Below, one piece after another: positions 8,084 through 18,971 of a stretch of DNA of 64,000 bases; positions within the stretch are counted from its first letter, which is position 1, and the number at the start of each line of letters is the position of its first letter. The translations under genes were made by a program, and so were the position numbers. Below the pieces are notes generated by a model. It did no database searches. It was not told where the DNA came from and was given only the letters and a program-made list of their open reading frames with translations. The DNA lies in the NCBI RefSeq assembly GCF_000020585.3, contig NC_011138.3, positions 1,171,787-1,235,786 on the forward strand, written 5' to 3'. This DNA comes from Alteromonas mediterranea DE (GTDB lineage: Bacteria > Pseudomonadota > Gammaproteobacteria > Enterobacterales > Alteromonadaceae).

Positions 8084-9252
8084 TTACTTTTCAAGTTCGT
8101 CTAATAATGTCTTTACTTTATTGGCGACAAATTTAACTTGTGAAGGTTTTAAACTAGGAAAAATAGGCAACGTAATTGCCTGTTGATAATATAGCTCTGC
8201 GCTTGGTAAATCCCCACATTTAAACCCTAAAGCTTTGTAATATGGTTGAGTATGAATAGGAATGTAGTGTACGTGCGCAAGTATTCCCTCGTTTCTAAGG
8301 GATTCAATCAGTTCCTTTTTTTTCACAAAATTCAAATTAGTTACACGAATTACATAAAGATGATAGCTTGAGTAGCTCCGGTTGTTGACTATTAGTGGAT
8401 AAATTTTCGGGCAAGACTTGAAAAGCTCATCGTAATTTTTAGCTATGGCATTACGTTTACCTATAAATTCAGAGAGTTTTTTTACTTGGCTAATACCCAG
8501 CGCTCCTTCAATATCGTTCATTCGGTAGTTATATCCGAGACTTATTTGCTGGTAATACCAAGGCCCATGAGAAGGTTCCGTCATTGACTGTTCTGTATTG
8601 GTTACGCCATGGCTTCTGCCCATCCGCATTGATTCGGCTAGTGCTGGATTATTTGTCATTGCCATTCCACCTTCCATAGTGGTTATAATTTTTACTGGAT
8701 GAAAACTAAAAACGCATATGTCGGAATATTCGCAACTACCTACAAAGCTGCTATCGTATTTTGCTCCCACGGCATGAGATGCATCTTCTATAATTCGAAA
8801 CCCATAATGGGAAGCAAGAGTCGCTATACTCTCCATGTCACACGATTGCCCTGCAAAATGCACGGGAATGACGACTTTTGGTAAAGTGTTTGTCTTTTTT
8901 GCCTTTCTCAACTTGCTTTCTAACGCAGTGATACACATGTTGCCGGTTTCAATATCAATGTCTACAAAATCAACGATAGCATTGCAGTAAAGAGCGCAGT
9001 TTGAAGAGGCTACAAACGAGTTGGGAGATGTCCAAACTCGATCCCCTTCTCCCACCGATAGTGCCAGGCAAGCCAAATGTAACGCTGACGTAGCGCTATT
9101 AACCGCGACAGCATATTTCGCACCGCAGTATTCGGACATCGCTTGTTCGAACATAGGAACTGTTGGGCCTTGCGTAAGCCAATCAGATTTTAGTGTTTCA
9201 ACAACTGCTTTGATGTCTTCATCATCTATATGCTGTTTGCCATAAGGAATCA

Positions 9253-9253
<1 letters not shown>
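8084..9253 (-). CDS. pseC: PseC, UDP-4-amino-4,6-dideoxy-sugar aminotransferase
   Basis: The 389-residue protein is a full-length DegT/DnrJ/EryC1-family PLP enzyme. Motifs in order: TQGPTVPMFEQAMSEYCGAK near the N-terminus, the cofactor region EDASHAVGAKYDSSFVGS, and the Schiff-base lysine in FHPVKIITTMEGGMAMTN. PseC moves an amino group from glutamate to the 4-keto product of PseB, giving UDP-4-amino-4,6-dideoxy-beta-L-AltNAc. Its ATG shares one base with the pseB stop (TAATG), so the two are translationally coupled. No sign of damage. Confidence 0.9.
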
Positions 9254-10266
<1,013 letters not shown>

Positions 10267-10477
10267 TTAACACCTATGACAATAAATATATCATGAGTCG
10301 ACTGCATTGCCATAAATCATTAGTTTTTAAATCAAAATTGAAGTTTATAAAGTTGTAACATTTGCCTATTTTAGTAAGAGAAAAGCCTTATTGGAGGGAT
10401 AGGTGACAGCACAATTGAATAGATTATAAGCAGTATTGTGTTATAGTTTACACAGTAAAATTCTGGAGGATAGCCTT

Positions 10478-11275
10478 ATGCAAATAAACAACGTTGGTTC
10501 CTCGTCGTTATTAGGTCAAATTCAAGAAAAACAAGAATCACTATTTGAAAAGTTAGCGTCGGGTAAAAAGGTAAATAACGCTATCGATGGTGCCTCAGCT
10601 CAACAGATTATAGAACGCTTAACCTCTGAGGTTGAGGGAAAGCGCCAAGCAATTACCAATGTGTTTGATGGTATTTCTTTTACCCAAACTGCAGAGAGTG
10701 GGCTGAGTAATATTAATTCAGACGTTGAAAGAATAAGAGAGCTAACTGTCCAGTCTGGTAACGGTATTCTGAGTGCAGCAGATCGCGATGCGATTCAATC
10801 GGAAATTACACAGCTGCAGAAAAATATTTCTCAGACCATAGAGCAAACGAATTTTGCAGGAAGGCCACTTCTATCAGAAGATGATTCAATAAGTTTTCAA
10901 GCTGGCGTGGGAGCGAATCAATCTATTAGCGTGGATACACAGAATGTAGCTTCTGAAATTGATGGTATTCTTAATATCAATATTACTTCCGGTACTAGTG
11001 TGAATGATGCACTAAGTGCGGCAGACCAAGCCTTGGAGTTTATTGGAAGCGCTCGAAGCGAGCTTGGTGCGACACAGAATCGCTTTGAGAGCGTGGCAAG
11101 GGTTTTAACTCAAGGCGATATAGATGCAGCAGAATCTCGCGGTAGAATACAGGATTTAGACTTCGCACAGGCTACTTCTCAAAGCGTTATTAATAATATT
11201 CGCTCGCAAGCAGCACTTACTGTACAAGCTCAGGCAAACATACAGGAAGGTCAAGCGTTAGCATTACTAAGTTGA
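10478..11275 (+). CDS. short flagellin
   Basis: The start is the ATG at 10478, seven bases after a strong CTGGAGGA ribosome-binding site; an in-frame ATG at 10436 lacks one. The 265-residue protein has the flagellin N-terminal D0/D1 region (LASGKKVNNAIDGASAQQII, then NVFDGISFTQTAESGLSNI and RIRELTVQSGNG) and the C-terminal region (RSELGATQNRFESVARVL, then NIRSQAALTVQAQANIQEGQ). Almost no central variable domain lies between them. The N-terminus (MQINNVGSSSLLGQIQ) and C-terminus (ALALLS) differ from the usual INTN...LNAQ and ...SLL. It precedes flrA without fliD or fliS nearby. It may be a minor filament component. Confidence 0.85.
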   Translation: MQINNVGSSSLLGQIQEKQESLFEKLASGKKVNNAIDGASAQQIIERLTSEVEGKRQAITNVFDGISFTQTAESGLSNINSDVERIRELTVQSGNGILSAADRDAIQSEITQLQKNISQTIEQTNFAGRPLLSEDDSISFQAGVGANQSISVDTQNVASEIDGILNINITSGTSVNDALSAADQALEFIGSARSELGATQNRFESVARVLTQGDIDAAESRGRIQDLDFAQATSQSVINNIRSQAALTVQAQANIQEGQALALLS

Positions 11276-11352
11276 TAGATTGTTTTTTCTCAGCGTTAAA
11301 CGGTGAGTCCGCAATGTTGCTTACCCTAAAATTTTCTACAAATTAACCAAAA

Positions 11353-11378
11353 GAAGCAGGGTAACCTGCTTTTTTTAT
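11353..11378 (+). terminator. rho-independent terminator after flagellin
   Basis: AAGCAGG and CCTGCTT form a 7-bp stem with a GTAA tetraloop, followed directly by a run of T. It separates the flagellin gene from flrA. Confidence 0.85.
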
Positions 11379-11479
11379 TGCTATATTTCCGCAAACATTG
11401 GTTGCAGAGTTATCTTTTACCGTTACAATTTGCTTATGCGCTACACTATAAATAATAACAAAGCGTCATTGGGGAATAG

Positions 11480-12943
11480 ATGAAGGACATATTGCTGGTT
11501 AGTGATAATCAGGAACTTATTCAAAACTTGGAAACTATCGTTACCTTCATGGGAGAGTCGTGCCAGTCACGAGGCTTCAGTGAATGCGAGCGATACCTCC
11601 ATGAAAGTGGTGCAGACGCCGTGCTTATCGAGTACCGCTCGCCCACTGCAGTAAGTAATCTGGTAGAAAAGTTTCCACACATACCGTTCGTCGCTTTAGT
11701 TGAGAGTAATACACAGGCATCTGCAAGCTGTAACCTGGTTAGTGTTATCGCAACACCATTAACTTACCCAGTTTTAACGCAGGCTATACATCGCTGCCAA
11801 GAGTACTCTAGACGCAAACCCGGTTTATCTCGTGCGGCAGGCACGAAAACCCGATTGTTCAGAAGCCTTGTTGGCAAAAGTGAGCAAATCCAAATTGTGC
11901 GGCGCTTAGTTGAGCAAGTCGCACCGACCGACGCTACCGTATTGATTTTAGGTGAGTCTGGTACGGGTAAAGAGGTGGTTGCACGTAATGTTCACTTTTT
12001 ATCTGAACGTAAAGACGGTCCGTTCATTCCGGTAAACTGCGGCGCTATCCCAGGCGAGCTGCTAGAAAGCGAGCTGTTTGGTCATGAAAAAGGCGCCTTT
12101 ACTGGCGCCATCAGCGCGCGTAAAGGGCGCTTCGAGCTAGCCGAAGGCGGCACATTATTCCTTGATGAAATCGGTGATATGCCCCTTCAAATGCAGGTTA
12201 AGTTATTACGTGTGTTGCAAGAACGTATGTTTGAACGGGTAGGTGGGAATAAGCCCCTTCAATGCAACGTACGCATTATAGCTGCGACGCACCGCAATTT
12301 GGAAACCATGATCAGTGAAGACAAGTTCCGTGAGGACTTGTATTACCGACTCAACGTATTCCCAATCGACAGTCCTGCACTTAGACAAAGAAAAGACGAT
12401 ATCCCCTTACTACTCCAAGAGCTAAATAGTCGTATCCAAGGCGATGGGGTGGAAGGTGTGCGCTTTACCGAGCAAGCGGTTGCCTCGTTAATGGAGCACG
12501 AATGGGCGGGGAACGTTCGCGAACTTTCAAATTTAGTTGAGCGATTAACCATTCTTTACCCTGGGCAAATTGTTGATATTGCTGATTTACCCGAAAAGTA
12601 TCAGTACGGTGATGTTCAGGCGTACGAGCCTGATTATCCAGAAGAAATTCTTGAGCGTGAAGCATTCAATGCACTCTTTGCTGAAGCGGCCGCGCAAGAG
12701 CCAGAAGAAGACCTTAACGAGCAAAACCACGAGGGTTTCAACGGAATGGTTTCTTCATCTTTACCTGAGGAAGGGGTTAATCTCAAAGAGTACCTTTCTG
12801 AGTTGGAAGTAAATCTCATTCGACAAGCGTTAGACAATCAAGATTGGGTGGTGGCTCGAGCTGCCGACAAACTCGGAATGCGTAGAACAACGCTTGTTGA
12901 GAAAATGCGGAAATACGATATTCAGCGCACTGAAGAAGCGTAA
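11480..12943 (+). CDS. flrA: FlrA (FleQ-type) master flagellar regulator
   Basis: The 487-residue protein is a sigma-54 activator. The N-terminal 120 residues form a receiver-like FleQ domain. The LFRSLVG motif, which in FleQ helps bind cyclic di-GMP, is at about residues 126-132. The AAA+ domain follows: Walker A GESGTGKE near 157, the sigma-54-contacting GAFTGA, and FLDEIGDMP (Walker B). A Fis-type helix-turn-helix ends the protein ([19 protein letters not shown]). FlrA starts the polar flagellar cascade by activating flrBC and class II promoters with sigma-54. It has its own upstream gap and the next gene group carries a sigma-54 site, which fits that order. Confidence 0.93.
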   Translation: MKDILLVSDNQELIQNLETIVTFMGESCQSRGFSECERYLHESGADAVLIEYRSPTAVSNLVEKFPHIPFVALVESNTQASASCNLVSVIATPLTYPVLTQAIHRCQEYSRRKPGLSRAAGTKTRLFRSLVGKSEQIQIVRRLVEQVAPTDATVLILGESGTGKEVVARNVHFLSERKDGPFIPVNCGAIPGELLESELFGHEKGAFTGAISARKGRFELAEGGTLFLDEIGDMPLQMQVKLLRVLQERMFERVGGNKPLQCNVRIIAATHRNLETMISEDKFREDLYYRLNVFPIDSPALRQRKDDIPLLLQELNSRIQGDGVEGVRFTEQAVASLMEHEWAGNVRELSNLVERLTILYPGQIVDIADLPEKYQYGDVQAYEPDYPEEILEREAFNALFAEAAAQEPEEDLNEQNHEGFNGMVSSSLPEEGVNLKEYLSELEVNLIRQALDNQDWVVARAADKLGMRRTTLVEKMRKYDIQRTEEA

Positions 12944-13015
12944 TGTCAGGTAATTGACGTTACGCTTTTCTTTTAAATTCTTCTCTATCTAATTGATAAA
13001 TAAGCCAATGATGAA

Positions 13016-13033
13016 TTGGCACATCTTCTGCTT
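13016..13033 (+). promoter_or_regulatory. sigma-54 promoter of flrBC
   Basis: TTGGCACATCTTCTGCTT carries GG at 13018-13019 and GC at 13030-13031, exactly ten bases apart, matching the -24/-12 consensus TGGCAC-N5-TTGC closely. It lies about 47 bp before the flrB start, where FlrA-dependent transcription is expected. Confidence 0.8.
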
Positions 13034-13079
13034 TATCTAAGCCATAGTTTAACAGCGTCTGCAATTTGACGAGGGCAAT

Positions 13080-14222
13080 ATGGCTTTTGACAGCACACCC
13101 CAATCAACTGAGTACTCAGCATCAAGCTATGCGTTAGATAGTATTGATAATGCGATATCTCGTGATGAATACGACCCTTCAAGCAGTGACGATATTTCGT
13201 CTTTACGGTTGCAGGCGAGTCGACTTGAACACTTACTTCAGGTAATGCCTGCGGGCGTTATTGTTATAGACGGCAAAGGGATCGTACGCCAAGCCAATGA
13301 ACAAGCGAAAGCACTGTTAGGTGAACCGCTTGAAGAGGAAGTGTGGCGAAGTATTATCACGCGCTCATTCAAGCCCCGCGCTGACGATGGCCACGAAGTT
13401 TCACTTGTTGACGGTCGCCGAGTGAAGCTTTCTATCACGCCATTAGAAAATGAGCCTGGGCAATTAATTGTTATTACCGACTTAACCGAAACGCGACAGC
13501 TGCAAGCACGCGTGAGTCATATGCAGCGTCTGTCCTCTTTGGGAAAAATGGTGGCATCCCTTGCTCACCAAATTCGTACGCCTCTTTCTGCGGCCATGCT
13601 CTATGCGTCTAATTTAACGCGCAAAGGCTTAGGGCAAGAAGCACAAACTCAATTTGCAAACAAGCTAACTGACAGGCTTAAAGAGCTAGAGAGTCAGGTT
13701 AACGACATGCTGCTTTTCGCTAAGTCAGGGGAAGAACAAGTTGTCAGCCAAATTAGCTTGGGAGAGTTGTTTACTTCAATTGAAGGCAGTGCCCAAACCA
13801 TGATAGTGCAAGCACATCAAACATTAGGGTTTTCTGGTTTTGAACAAGAGGTGTCGATAACCGGCAACCTTACTGCACTTCAAGGTGCGCTATTAAACCT
13901 TATTCACAACGCCAGCCAAGTAACACCAAAAGGTGAGCTTGTGGCTGTTGACGCTTCGGTCTCTGGAAATCGTTTAAATATCGCTGTAACTGATAAAGGC
14001 CCAGGCGTACCTGAAGGCCTCAAACACAAAATATTTGAGCCATTTTTCACCACAAAAAACAACGGCACCGGCCTTGGTTTGGCGGTGGTTAAGTCGGTCG
14101 TCAATGCGCACAACGGTACCCTTAGTGTATTTAATACACCTGAAGGCGGCGCTTGCTTTAGCGTTTCTTTGCCATGCAAAGCGAGTACTCAATCATCACA
14201 TACATTGACCCATGTTGCGTAA
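13080..14222 (+). CDS. flrB: FlrB (FleS-type) histidine kinase
   Basis: The 380-residue cytoplasmic kinase has a PAS domain at about residues 45-135 (VMPAGVIVIDGKGIVRQANE). The dimerisation/phosphoacceptor domain has His163 in LAHQIRTPLSAAML. The HATPase domain shows the N box LLNLIHNASQV, the G1 box DKGPGVPEGL and the G2 box GTGLGLAVVKSVV. No membrane segment is present. FlrB phosphorylates FlrC, whose gene starts 16 bp downstream. It is transcribed from the sigma-54 site at 13016. Confidence 0.92.
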   Translation: MAFDSTPQSTEYSASSYALDSIDNAISRDEYDPSSSDDISSLRLQASRLEHLLQVMPAGVIVIDGKGIVRQANEQAKALLGEPLEEEVWRSIITRSFKPRADDGHEVSLVDGRRVKLSITPLENEPGQLIVITDLTETRQLQARVSHMQRLSSLGKMVASLAHQIRTPLSAAMLYASNLTRKGLGQEAQTQFANKLTDRLKELESQVNDMLLFAKSGEEQVVSQISLGELFTSIEGSAQTMIVQAHQTLGFSGFEQEVSITGNLTALQGALLNLIHNASQVTPKGELVAVDASVSGNRLNIAVTDKGPGVPEGLKHKIFEPFFTTKNNGTGLGLAVVKSVVNAHNGTLSVFNTPEGGACFSVSLPCKASTQSSHTLTHVA

Positions 14223-14238
14223 GCCATAGGAGAGGATC

Positions 14239-15576
14239 ATGTCTAAAACTACTATCTTAATTGTTGAAGATGACGCGGGGTTGCGCGAAGCACTCTTAGA
14301 CACGCTTTTACTCGGCAACTACAACGTGGTTGAAGCCGACTGTGCTGAACAAGCGCTAATGATGTTATCAATGCAAGCGATAGACTTGGTTGTTAGCGAT
14401 ATCCAAATGGGTGAAATGAGCGGCCTTACGCTTCTTAAGAGTATTAAAGCAAAATATCCGAATATGCCAGTATTGTTAATGACCGCTTACGCCACTGTTA
14501 ACGATGCGGTGCAAGCAATGCGCGACGGTGCGACTGATTATTTATCTAAGCCATTCGCACCAGAAGTGCTGCTAAACCTTGTAGGGCGCTACGCACCAGC
14601 ACAAAAAATCGAATCTCGCACGCCAATCGTCGCAGACCCCTCTAGCTTGAAGCTGCTTGAACTCTCTCGAAAAGTCGCCAAGTCTGAAGCGACGGTAATG
14701 GTGATGGGGCCTAGCGGTTCAGGTAAAGAAGTGTTATCCCGCTATATACACGACCAGTCACCGCGCAGCGATGCGCCTTTTGTGGCCATTAATTGTGCTG
14801 CCATTCCAGAAAATATGTTGGAGGCGACGCTATTTGGTTATGAAAAAGGGGCGTTTACCGGCGCTATTCAGGCTTGCCCGGGTAAGTTTGAACAAGCCCA
14901 AGACGGTACGCTTTTACTCGATGAAATTACCGAGATGGATCTGGCGTTACAGGCGAAACTACTTCGCGTACTGCAAGAGCGTGAGGTGGAAAGGCTTGGC
15001 GGTCGCAAAACGGTTAAGCTAAACGTGCGCGTTATCGCTACAAGCAATAGAGATTTGAAAAAAGCGGTAGAGGCAGGTGAGTTCAGAGAAGACTTATATT
15101 ACCGCTTAAATGTGTTTCCAATTGAATGGCGACCCTTAAGTGAGCGCCCCGGCGATATTGTTCCTCTTGCTGAACACCTTGTGCAGCGCCACGCCAGTTC
15201 ACAAGGGTTAGGTTCAATAAGGCTGAGTGCTGCTGCCCGTAACAAGTTGTCGCAGTACGGCTGGCCGGGTAATGTGCGCGAATTAGAAAACGTGGTACAA
15301 CGCGCGCTTATCCTTTGTGAAAATAACGAAATAGACGCCAGTGATCTCATGATTGACGAAGATATCTCAGCGCCCGTTGAAGCTGTACAAGAGCAGGCTG
15401 ACGAAAACAGACTAGGCTCAGAGCTGCGTTACCAAGAGCATCAAATTATTCTCGATACACTGGTGTCGTGCAACGGCAAGCGTAAAGATGTCGCTGAAAA
15501 GCTGGGTATTAGCCCTCGTACGTTGCGTTATAAACTTGCTCGAATGCGTGAAGACGGCATCGAAGTACCTGCATAA
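14239..15576 (+). CDS. flrC: FlrC (FleR-type) sigma-54 response regulator
   Basis: The 445-residue protein has a receiver domain with phosphoacceptor Asp54 (LVVSDIQMGEM) and a conserved MTAYAT/SKPF end. The AAA+ domain has Walker A GPSGSGKE, GAFTGA and a Walker B variant LLDEITEMD. A C-terminal Fis-type helix-turn-helix follows (AEKLGISPRTLRYKLARM). Phosphorylated FlrC activates the middle flagellar genes with sigma-54, for example fliE and fliK, both of which have matching sites here. The start has a GGAGAGG ribosome-binding site. Confidence 0.93.
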   Translation: MSKTTILIVEDDAGLREALLDTLLLGNYNVVEADCAEQALMMLSMQAIDLVVSDIQMGEMSGLTLLKSIKAKYPNMPVLLMTAYATVNDAVQAMRDGATDYLSKPFAPEVLLNLVGRYAPAQKIESRTPIVADPSSLKLLELSRKVAKSEATVMVMGPSGSGKEVLSRYIHDQSPRSDAPFVAINCAAIPENMLEATLFGYEKGAFTGAIQACPGKFEQAQDGTLLLDEITEMDLALQAKLLRVLQEREVERLGGRKTVKLNVRVIATSNRDLKKAVEAGEFREDLYYRLNVFPIEWRPLSERPGDIVPLAEHLVQRHASSQGLGSIRLSAAARNKLSQYGWPGNVRELENVVQRALILCENNEIDASDLMIDEDISAPVEAVQEQADENRLGSELRYQEHQIILDTLVSCNGKRKDVAEKLGISPRTLRYKLARMREDGIEVPA

Positions 15577-15616
15577 CGTTAAATACTGTAACCCCTTGCT
15601 TCCCCTCAAACCTACC

Positions 15617-15652
15617 CGTCGCCTTTGCTACTAAAAAGGCGGCGGTTTTTTG
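15617..15652 (+). terminator. rho-independent terminator after flrC
   Basis: GTCGCCTTT pairs with AAAGGCGGC across a short loop and is followed by GTTTTTTG. It separates flrABC from the fliE operon. Confidence 0.8.
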
Positions 15653-15736
15653 TTGCTCCTATGTGGTACAACGTCATTAATTTGGCTGTACGCCAAAAAT
15701 TATTGTTAAGCTTTTGAAATTAAATGGTTTTTAAAG

Positions 15737-15753
15737 TTGGCAAGCCCTTTGCT
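15737..15753 (+). promoter_or_regulatory. sigma-54 promoter of the fliE operon
   Basis: TTGGCAAGCCCTTTGCT has GG and GC ten bases apart and a near-consensus TTGCT at -12. It lies about 70 bp before the fliE start and would be activated by FlrC. Confidence 0.85.
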
Positions 15754-15821
15754 AAATCACTCTTATATATTCGCTATTCGCCGCCGCATTGCCGGTAAAT
15801 GAAGAAACACTAGGAGTGGTT

Positions 15822-16157
15822 ATGGACGTTAAAGCCAACAGTTTGTATCAAGAAATGCAAAATATGATCGGGCAAACTCGTCTTCAAGTTAATGAACCTC
15901 AACAGCAATCGCTTAATGAGATCAATACCTCTGCAAGTGACTTCTCGACCATGCTAAAAAATGCGGTTGATGGCGTGAATAATATGCAGCTAGAGTCAAA
16001 AGATGTGCAGCAACGTTTTGAGATGGGTGACCCTAGTCTAAGTTTGGCGCAGGTTATGTTAACTAAAGAAAAATCGGGCATTGCCTTTGAGGCAACTGTT
16101 CAGGTACGAAATAAAGTACTTGAAGCCTATAAAACAATAATGAACATGCCGGTGTAG
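15822..16157 (+). CDS. fliE: FliE, MS ring-rod junction protein
   Basis: The start is the ATG at 15822, with TAGGAG a few bases upstream; an upstream in-frame alternative at 15789 has no ribosome-binding site. The 111-residue protein has the typical C-terminal FliE signature (SLAQVMLTKEKSGIAFEATV, then QVRNKVLEAYKTIMNMPV). FliE joins the MS ring to the rod and is the first protein exported by the flagellar secretion system. It is the first gene of the fliEFGHIJ group. Confidence 0.93.
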   Translation: MDVKANSLYQEMQNMIGQTRLQVNEPQQQSLNEINTSASDFSTMLKNAVDGVNNMQLESKDVQQRFEMGDPSLSLAQVMLTKEKSGIAFEATVQVRNKVLEAYKTIMNMPV

Positions 16158-16169
16158 GTGGAGTAGGTT

Positions 16170-17864
16170 ATGGCTGAAGCAACAGGTACAAACCTAACGG
16201 TTCCTGACCAAAATCAAGCGGTGGACAACGAGCCAGAGAATAAATCTGGCTTTATGGACACCCTAGGCAGCGCTGACATGATGCGTCAAATGGCGCTCGT
16301 CGTCGTCCTCGTTATTTGTGTGGCTATCGCTATTTTTATTCTGATTTGGTCACAAGAGCCTGATTATCGTCCACTCGCGAAAATGGAAACTCAAGAGCTT
16401 ATAGAGACGCTTGATTACATGGATGCGAATCAAATTGAATATAAGCTTGAAGGCAATACGGTTTATGTGAGAAGCGATGAGTTCCAAAATATTCGGTTAG
16501 GTATGACCCGTCAGGGATTAACCAATAGTTCTGATGCGGGCACAGACATTATCATGCAGGACATGGGCTTTGGGGTAAGCCAGCGGGTAGAGATGGAGCG
16601 CCTTAAACATGCCCGAGAGCAGCAAATCGCCGCGACAATTGAAGATATTGCCAGTATCCAAAAAGCGCGGGTATTGCTCGCCACGCCCAAAGAAAACGTG
16701 TTTGCACGCAGAGAGAAAAAAGCGTCAGCCACTGTGGTGCTAACCGCAAAGCGTGGCGCAGTAATCGCCGGTGAAGAAGCTGATGCGGTTGTTGATATCG
16801 TGGCATCAGCGGTTCAAAACATGGAGCCGTCTAAGGTGACGGTGACCGACAGTAACGGCCGCTTGCTAAATTCCGGCTCACAAGACTCGATGAGCGCTCG
16901 TGCTAGAAAAGAATACGAAATTGAGCGCCAGCGCGAGCAAGAGTACTTAGAAAAAATTGATGCTATATTAATACCCGTACTGGGTATTGGGAACTACACG
17001 GCGCAAGCCGATGTTGCGATGGATTTCACTGCGATTGAACAAACCCAGCGTAGCTACAACCCAGACCTTCCGGCTGTTCGAAGCGAGATGATTGTAGAGG
17101 AAAACAGCGTAGGAGGCGGTGTTGGCGGTATTCCTGGCGCATTATCAAATCAACCTCCGCTGGATTCTAATATCCCAGAAAACGCCGTGGGCGGTAGTCA
17201 ACAAACTATGCCTGGACGCACGGCAAAAGAGTCAACGCGCAACTACGAACTTGATACCACCATTAGCCATACTAAAAAGCAAACGGGCGTTATAAGAAGG
17301 CTTAGCGTCTCTGTAGCGGTTGACTATACTCAGGTAGCAGGCGAAGACGGGGCAATGACTCCTACACCGCGTAAACAAGAAGAAATCTTAAATATTCGAA
17401 GACTTCTACAAGGCGGTATTGGTTTTGACGTGACCCGAGGCGACTCGTTAGAAGTGGTAAGTGTACCCTTCACGCGAATGGATACCGGCGAGATTGAAGA
17501 CGCACCACTGTGGGAGCAACCCGGTTTTCTGCCAATTCTTAAGTTAGTTATTGGTGGCTTGGTTATAATCGTGCTTATCATTTTTGTGATTCGACCTATG
17601 CTGCGCCGTCTTATCAACCCAGATGAGACTAATGAGGCCGATGAGTTTGATGCCGATGAAGGCTTAGACTTAGGCGATGACACAATTAGCATGTTAACGT
17701 CTGACTTTGACGAAGGACAGGTTGGCTTTGCGCCAGATGGCTCACTTATGCTGCCTGACTTGCACAAAGACGAAGATGTACTTAAAGCCGTACGCGCCCT
17801 AGTGGCCAATGAACCAGAATTATCAGCCCAAGTAGTGAAGGGCTGGTTAATGCAAGACGAGTAG
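16170..17864 (+). CDS. fliF: FliF, flagellar MS-ring protein
   Basis: The 564-residue protein has two membrane segments, about 40-60 (MALVVVLVICVAIAIFILIW) and about 447-470 (LKLVIGGLVIIVLIIFVIRP). Between them lie the YscJ/FliF ring-building domains and a long low-complexity linker around 310-350. The acidic C-terminal tail binds FliG. FliF forms the inner-membrane ring on which the motor and export gate assemble. It starts 12 bp after fliE and is followed by fliG 12 bp later. Confidence 0.95.
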   Translation: MAEATGTNLTVPDQNQAVDNEPENKSGFMDTLGSADMMRQMALVVVLVICVAIAIFILIWSQEPDYRPLAKMETQELIETLDYMDANQIEYKLEGNTVYVRSDEFQNIRLGMTRQGLTNSSDAGTDIIMQDMGFGVSQRVEMERLKHAREQQIAATIEDIASIQKARVLLATPKENVFARREKKASATVVLTAKRGAVIAGEEADAVVDIVASAVQNMEPSKVTVTDSNGRLLNSGSQDSMSARARKEYEIERQREQEYLEKIDAILIPVLGIGNYTAQADVAMDFTAIEQTQRSYNPDLPAVRSEMIVEENSVGGGVGGIPGALSNQPPLDSNIPENAVGGSQQTMPGRTAKESTRNYELDTTISHTKKQTGVIRRLSVSVAVDYTQVAGEDGAMTPTPRKQEEILNIRRLLQGGIGFDVTRGDSLEVVSVPFTRMDTGEIEDAPLWEQPGFLPILKLVIGGLVIIVLIIFVIRPMLRRLINPDETNEADEFDADEGLDLGDDTISMLTSDFDEGQVGFAPDGSLMLPDLHKDEDVLKAVRALVANEPELSAQVVKGWLMQDE

Positions 17865-17876
17865 TGAGATAAGATT

Positions 17877-18917
17877 ATGGCTGAAGAACTTGCCAATGTT
17901 GAAGAACCGTCATACGACGTCAGTAAATTAGAAGGCGTAGAGAAAGCTGCCATATTACTACTAAGCTTATCTGAAGAAGACGCGGCGCAGATATTAAAGC
18001 ACCTTGAACCGAAACAAGTGCAGAAGCTGGGTTCTGAAATGGCGAAAGTGGACGATATGACGCAAACCAAAATCACGTCAGTTCACAAACACTTCATTGA
18101 AGAGATTCAGAACTACAGCACTATTGGCTTCCAGAGCCAAGACTTTGTTAAGCGAGCGCTAACTGCGGCGTTAGGTGAAGATAAGGCGGCAAACCTTATC
18201 GATCAGATCCTAATGGGCAGTGGCGCAAAAGGTCTAGATTCACTGAAATGGATGGACTCTAAACAAGTTGCCAGCATTATTCGAAACGAACACCCGCAGA
18301 TTCAAACCATTGTCATGTCGTATTTAGAGCCAGAGCAAAGTGCCGAAATCTTGGCGCAGTTCCCTGAAAAAGTTCGACTTGATTTGTTAATGCGTATTGC
18401 GAATTTAGAAGAAGTACAGCCTGCTGCGCTTCAAGAGCTAAACGAAATTATGGAGAAACAGTTTGCTGGTCAAGCGGGTACGCAAGCAGCCAAAATGGGC
18501 GGCCTGAAGTCTGCAGCGAACATCATGAACTATCTAGATACCGCAATAGAAGGTCAGCTGATGGACGCCATTCGCGAGCAAGACGAAGAAATGAGTCAGC
18601 AAATTCAAGATCTTATGTTCGTATTCGACAACTTAGTCGATGTGGACGACAAAGGTATTCAGGCAATATTGCGCGAAGTTCAGCAAGATGCGCTGCTTAA
18701 AGCCATTAAAGGGGCTGACGAAGAGCTTAAAGATAAAATTATGCGCAACATGTCAAAACGCGCTGCTGAAATGCTTGGCGATGATCTGGAAGCCCTTGGT
18801 CCTGTGCGAATCAGTGAAGTGGAGACCGCGCAAAAAGAAATTCTGTCCGTTGCTCGTCGACTTTCTGACTCAGGTGAAATCATGCTCGGTGGCGGTGGTG
18901 GTGAAGAGTTCCTGTAA
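17877..18917 (+). CDS. fliG: FliG, motor switch protein
   Basis: The 346-residue protein is standard length. The N-terminal domain begins EGVEKAAILLLSLSEEDAAQ. The middle domain has the family motif NEHPQIQTIVMSYL (E-H-P-Q-T-I). The C-terminal torque helix carries the charged residues that meet the stator (ADEELKDKIMRNMSKRAAEM, then DLEALGPVRISEVE). The end GGGGGEEF is unusually glycine-rich. FliG links the MS ring to the C ring (FliM/FliN). Confidence 0.95.
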   Translation: MAEELANVEEPSYDVSKLEGVEKAAILLLSLSEEDAAQILKHLEPKQVQKLGSEMAKVDDMTQTKITSVHKHFIEEIQNYSTIGFQSQDFVKRALTAALGEDKAANLIDQILMGSGAKGLDSLKWMDSKQVASIIRNEHPQIQTIVMSYLEPEQSAEILAQFPEKVRLDLLMRIANLEEVQPAALQELNEIMEKQFAGQAGTQAAKMGGLKSAANIMNYLDTAIEGQLMDAIREQDEEMSQQIQDLMFVFDNLVDVDDKGIQAILREVQQDALLKAIKGADEELKDKIMRNMSKRAAEMLGDDLEALGPVRISEVETAQKEILSVARRLSDSGEIMLGGGGGEEFL

Positions 18918-18971
18918 GCCTTTCATAGGAATGTCTTTCAACGCTATGACCAATAAAGCCTAGGTAAATAT

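Noticed and set aside
17330..18076. 248-codon open frame on the minus strand across fliF and fliG
   Set aside because: It lies antisense to two certain flagellar genes, is Ser-rich as expected for such a shadow, and has no start signal.
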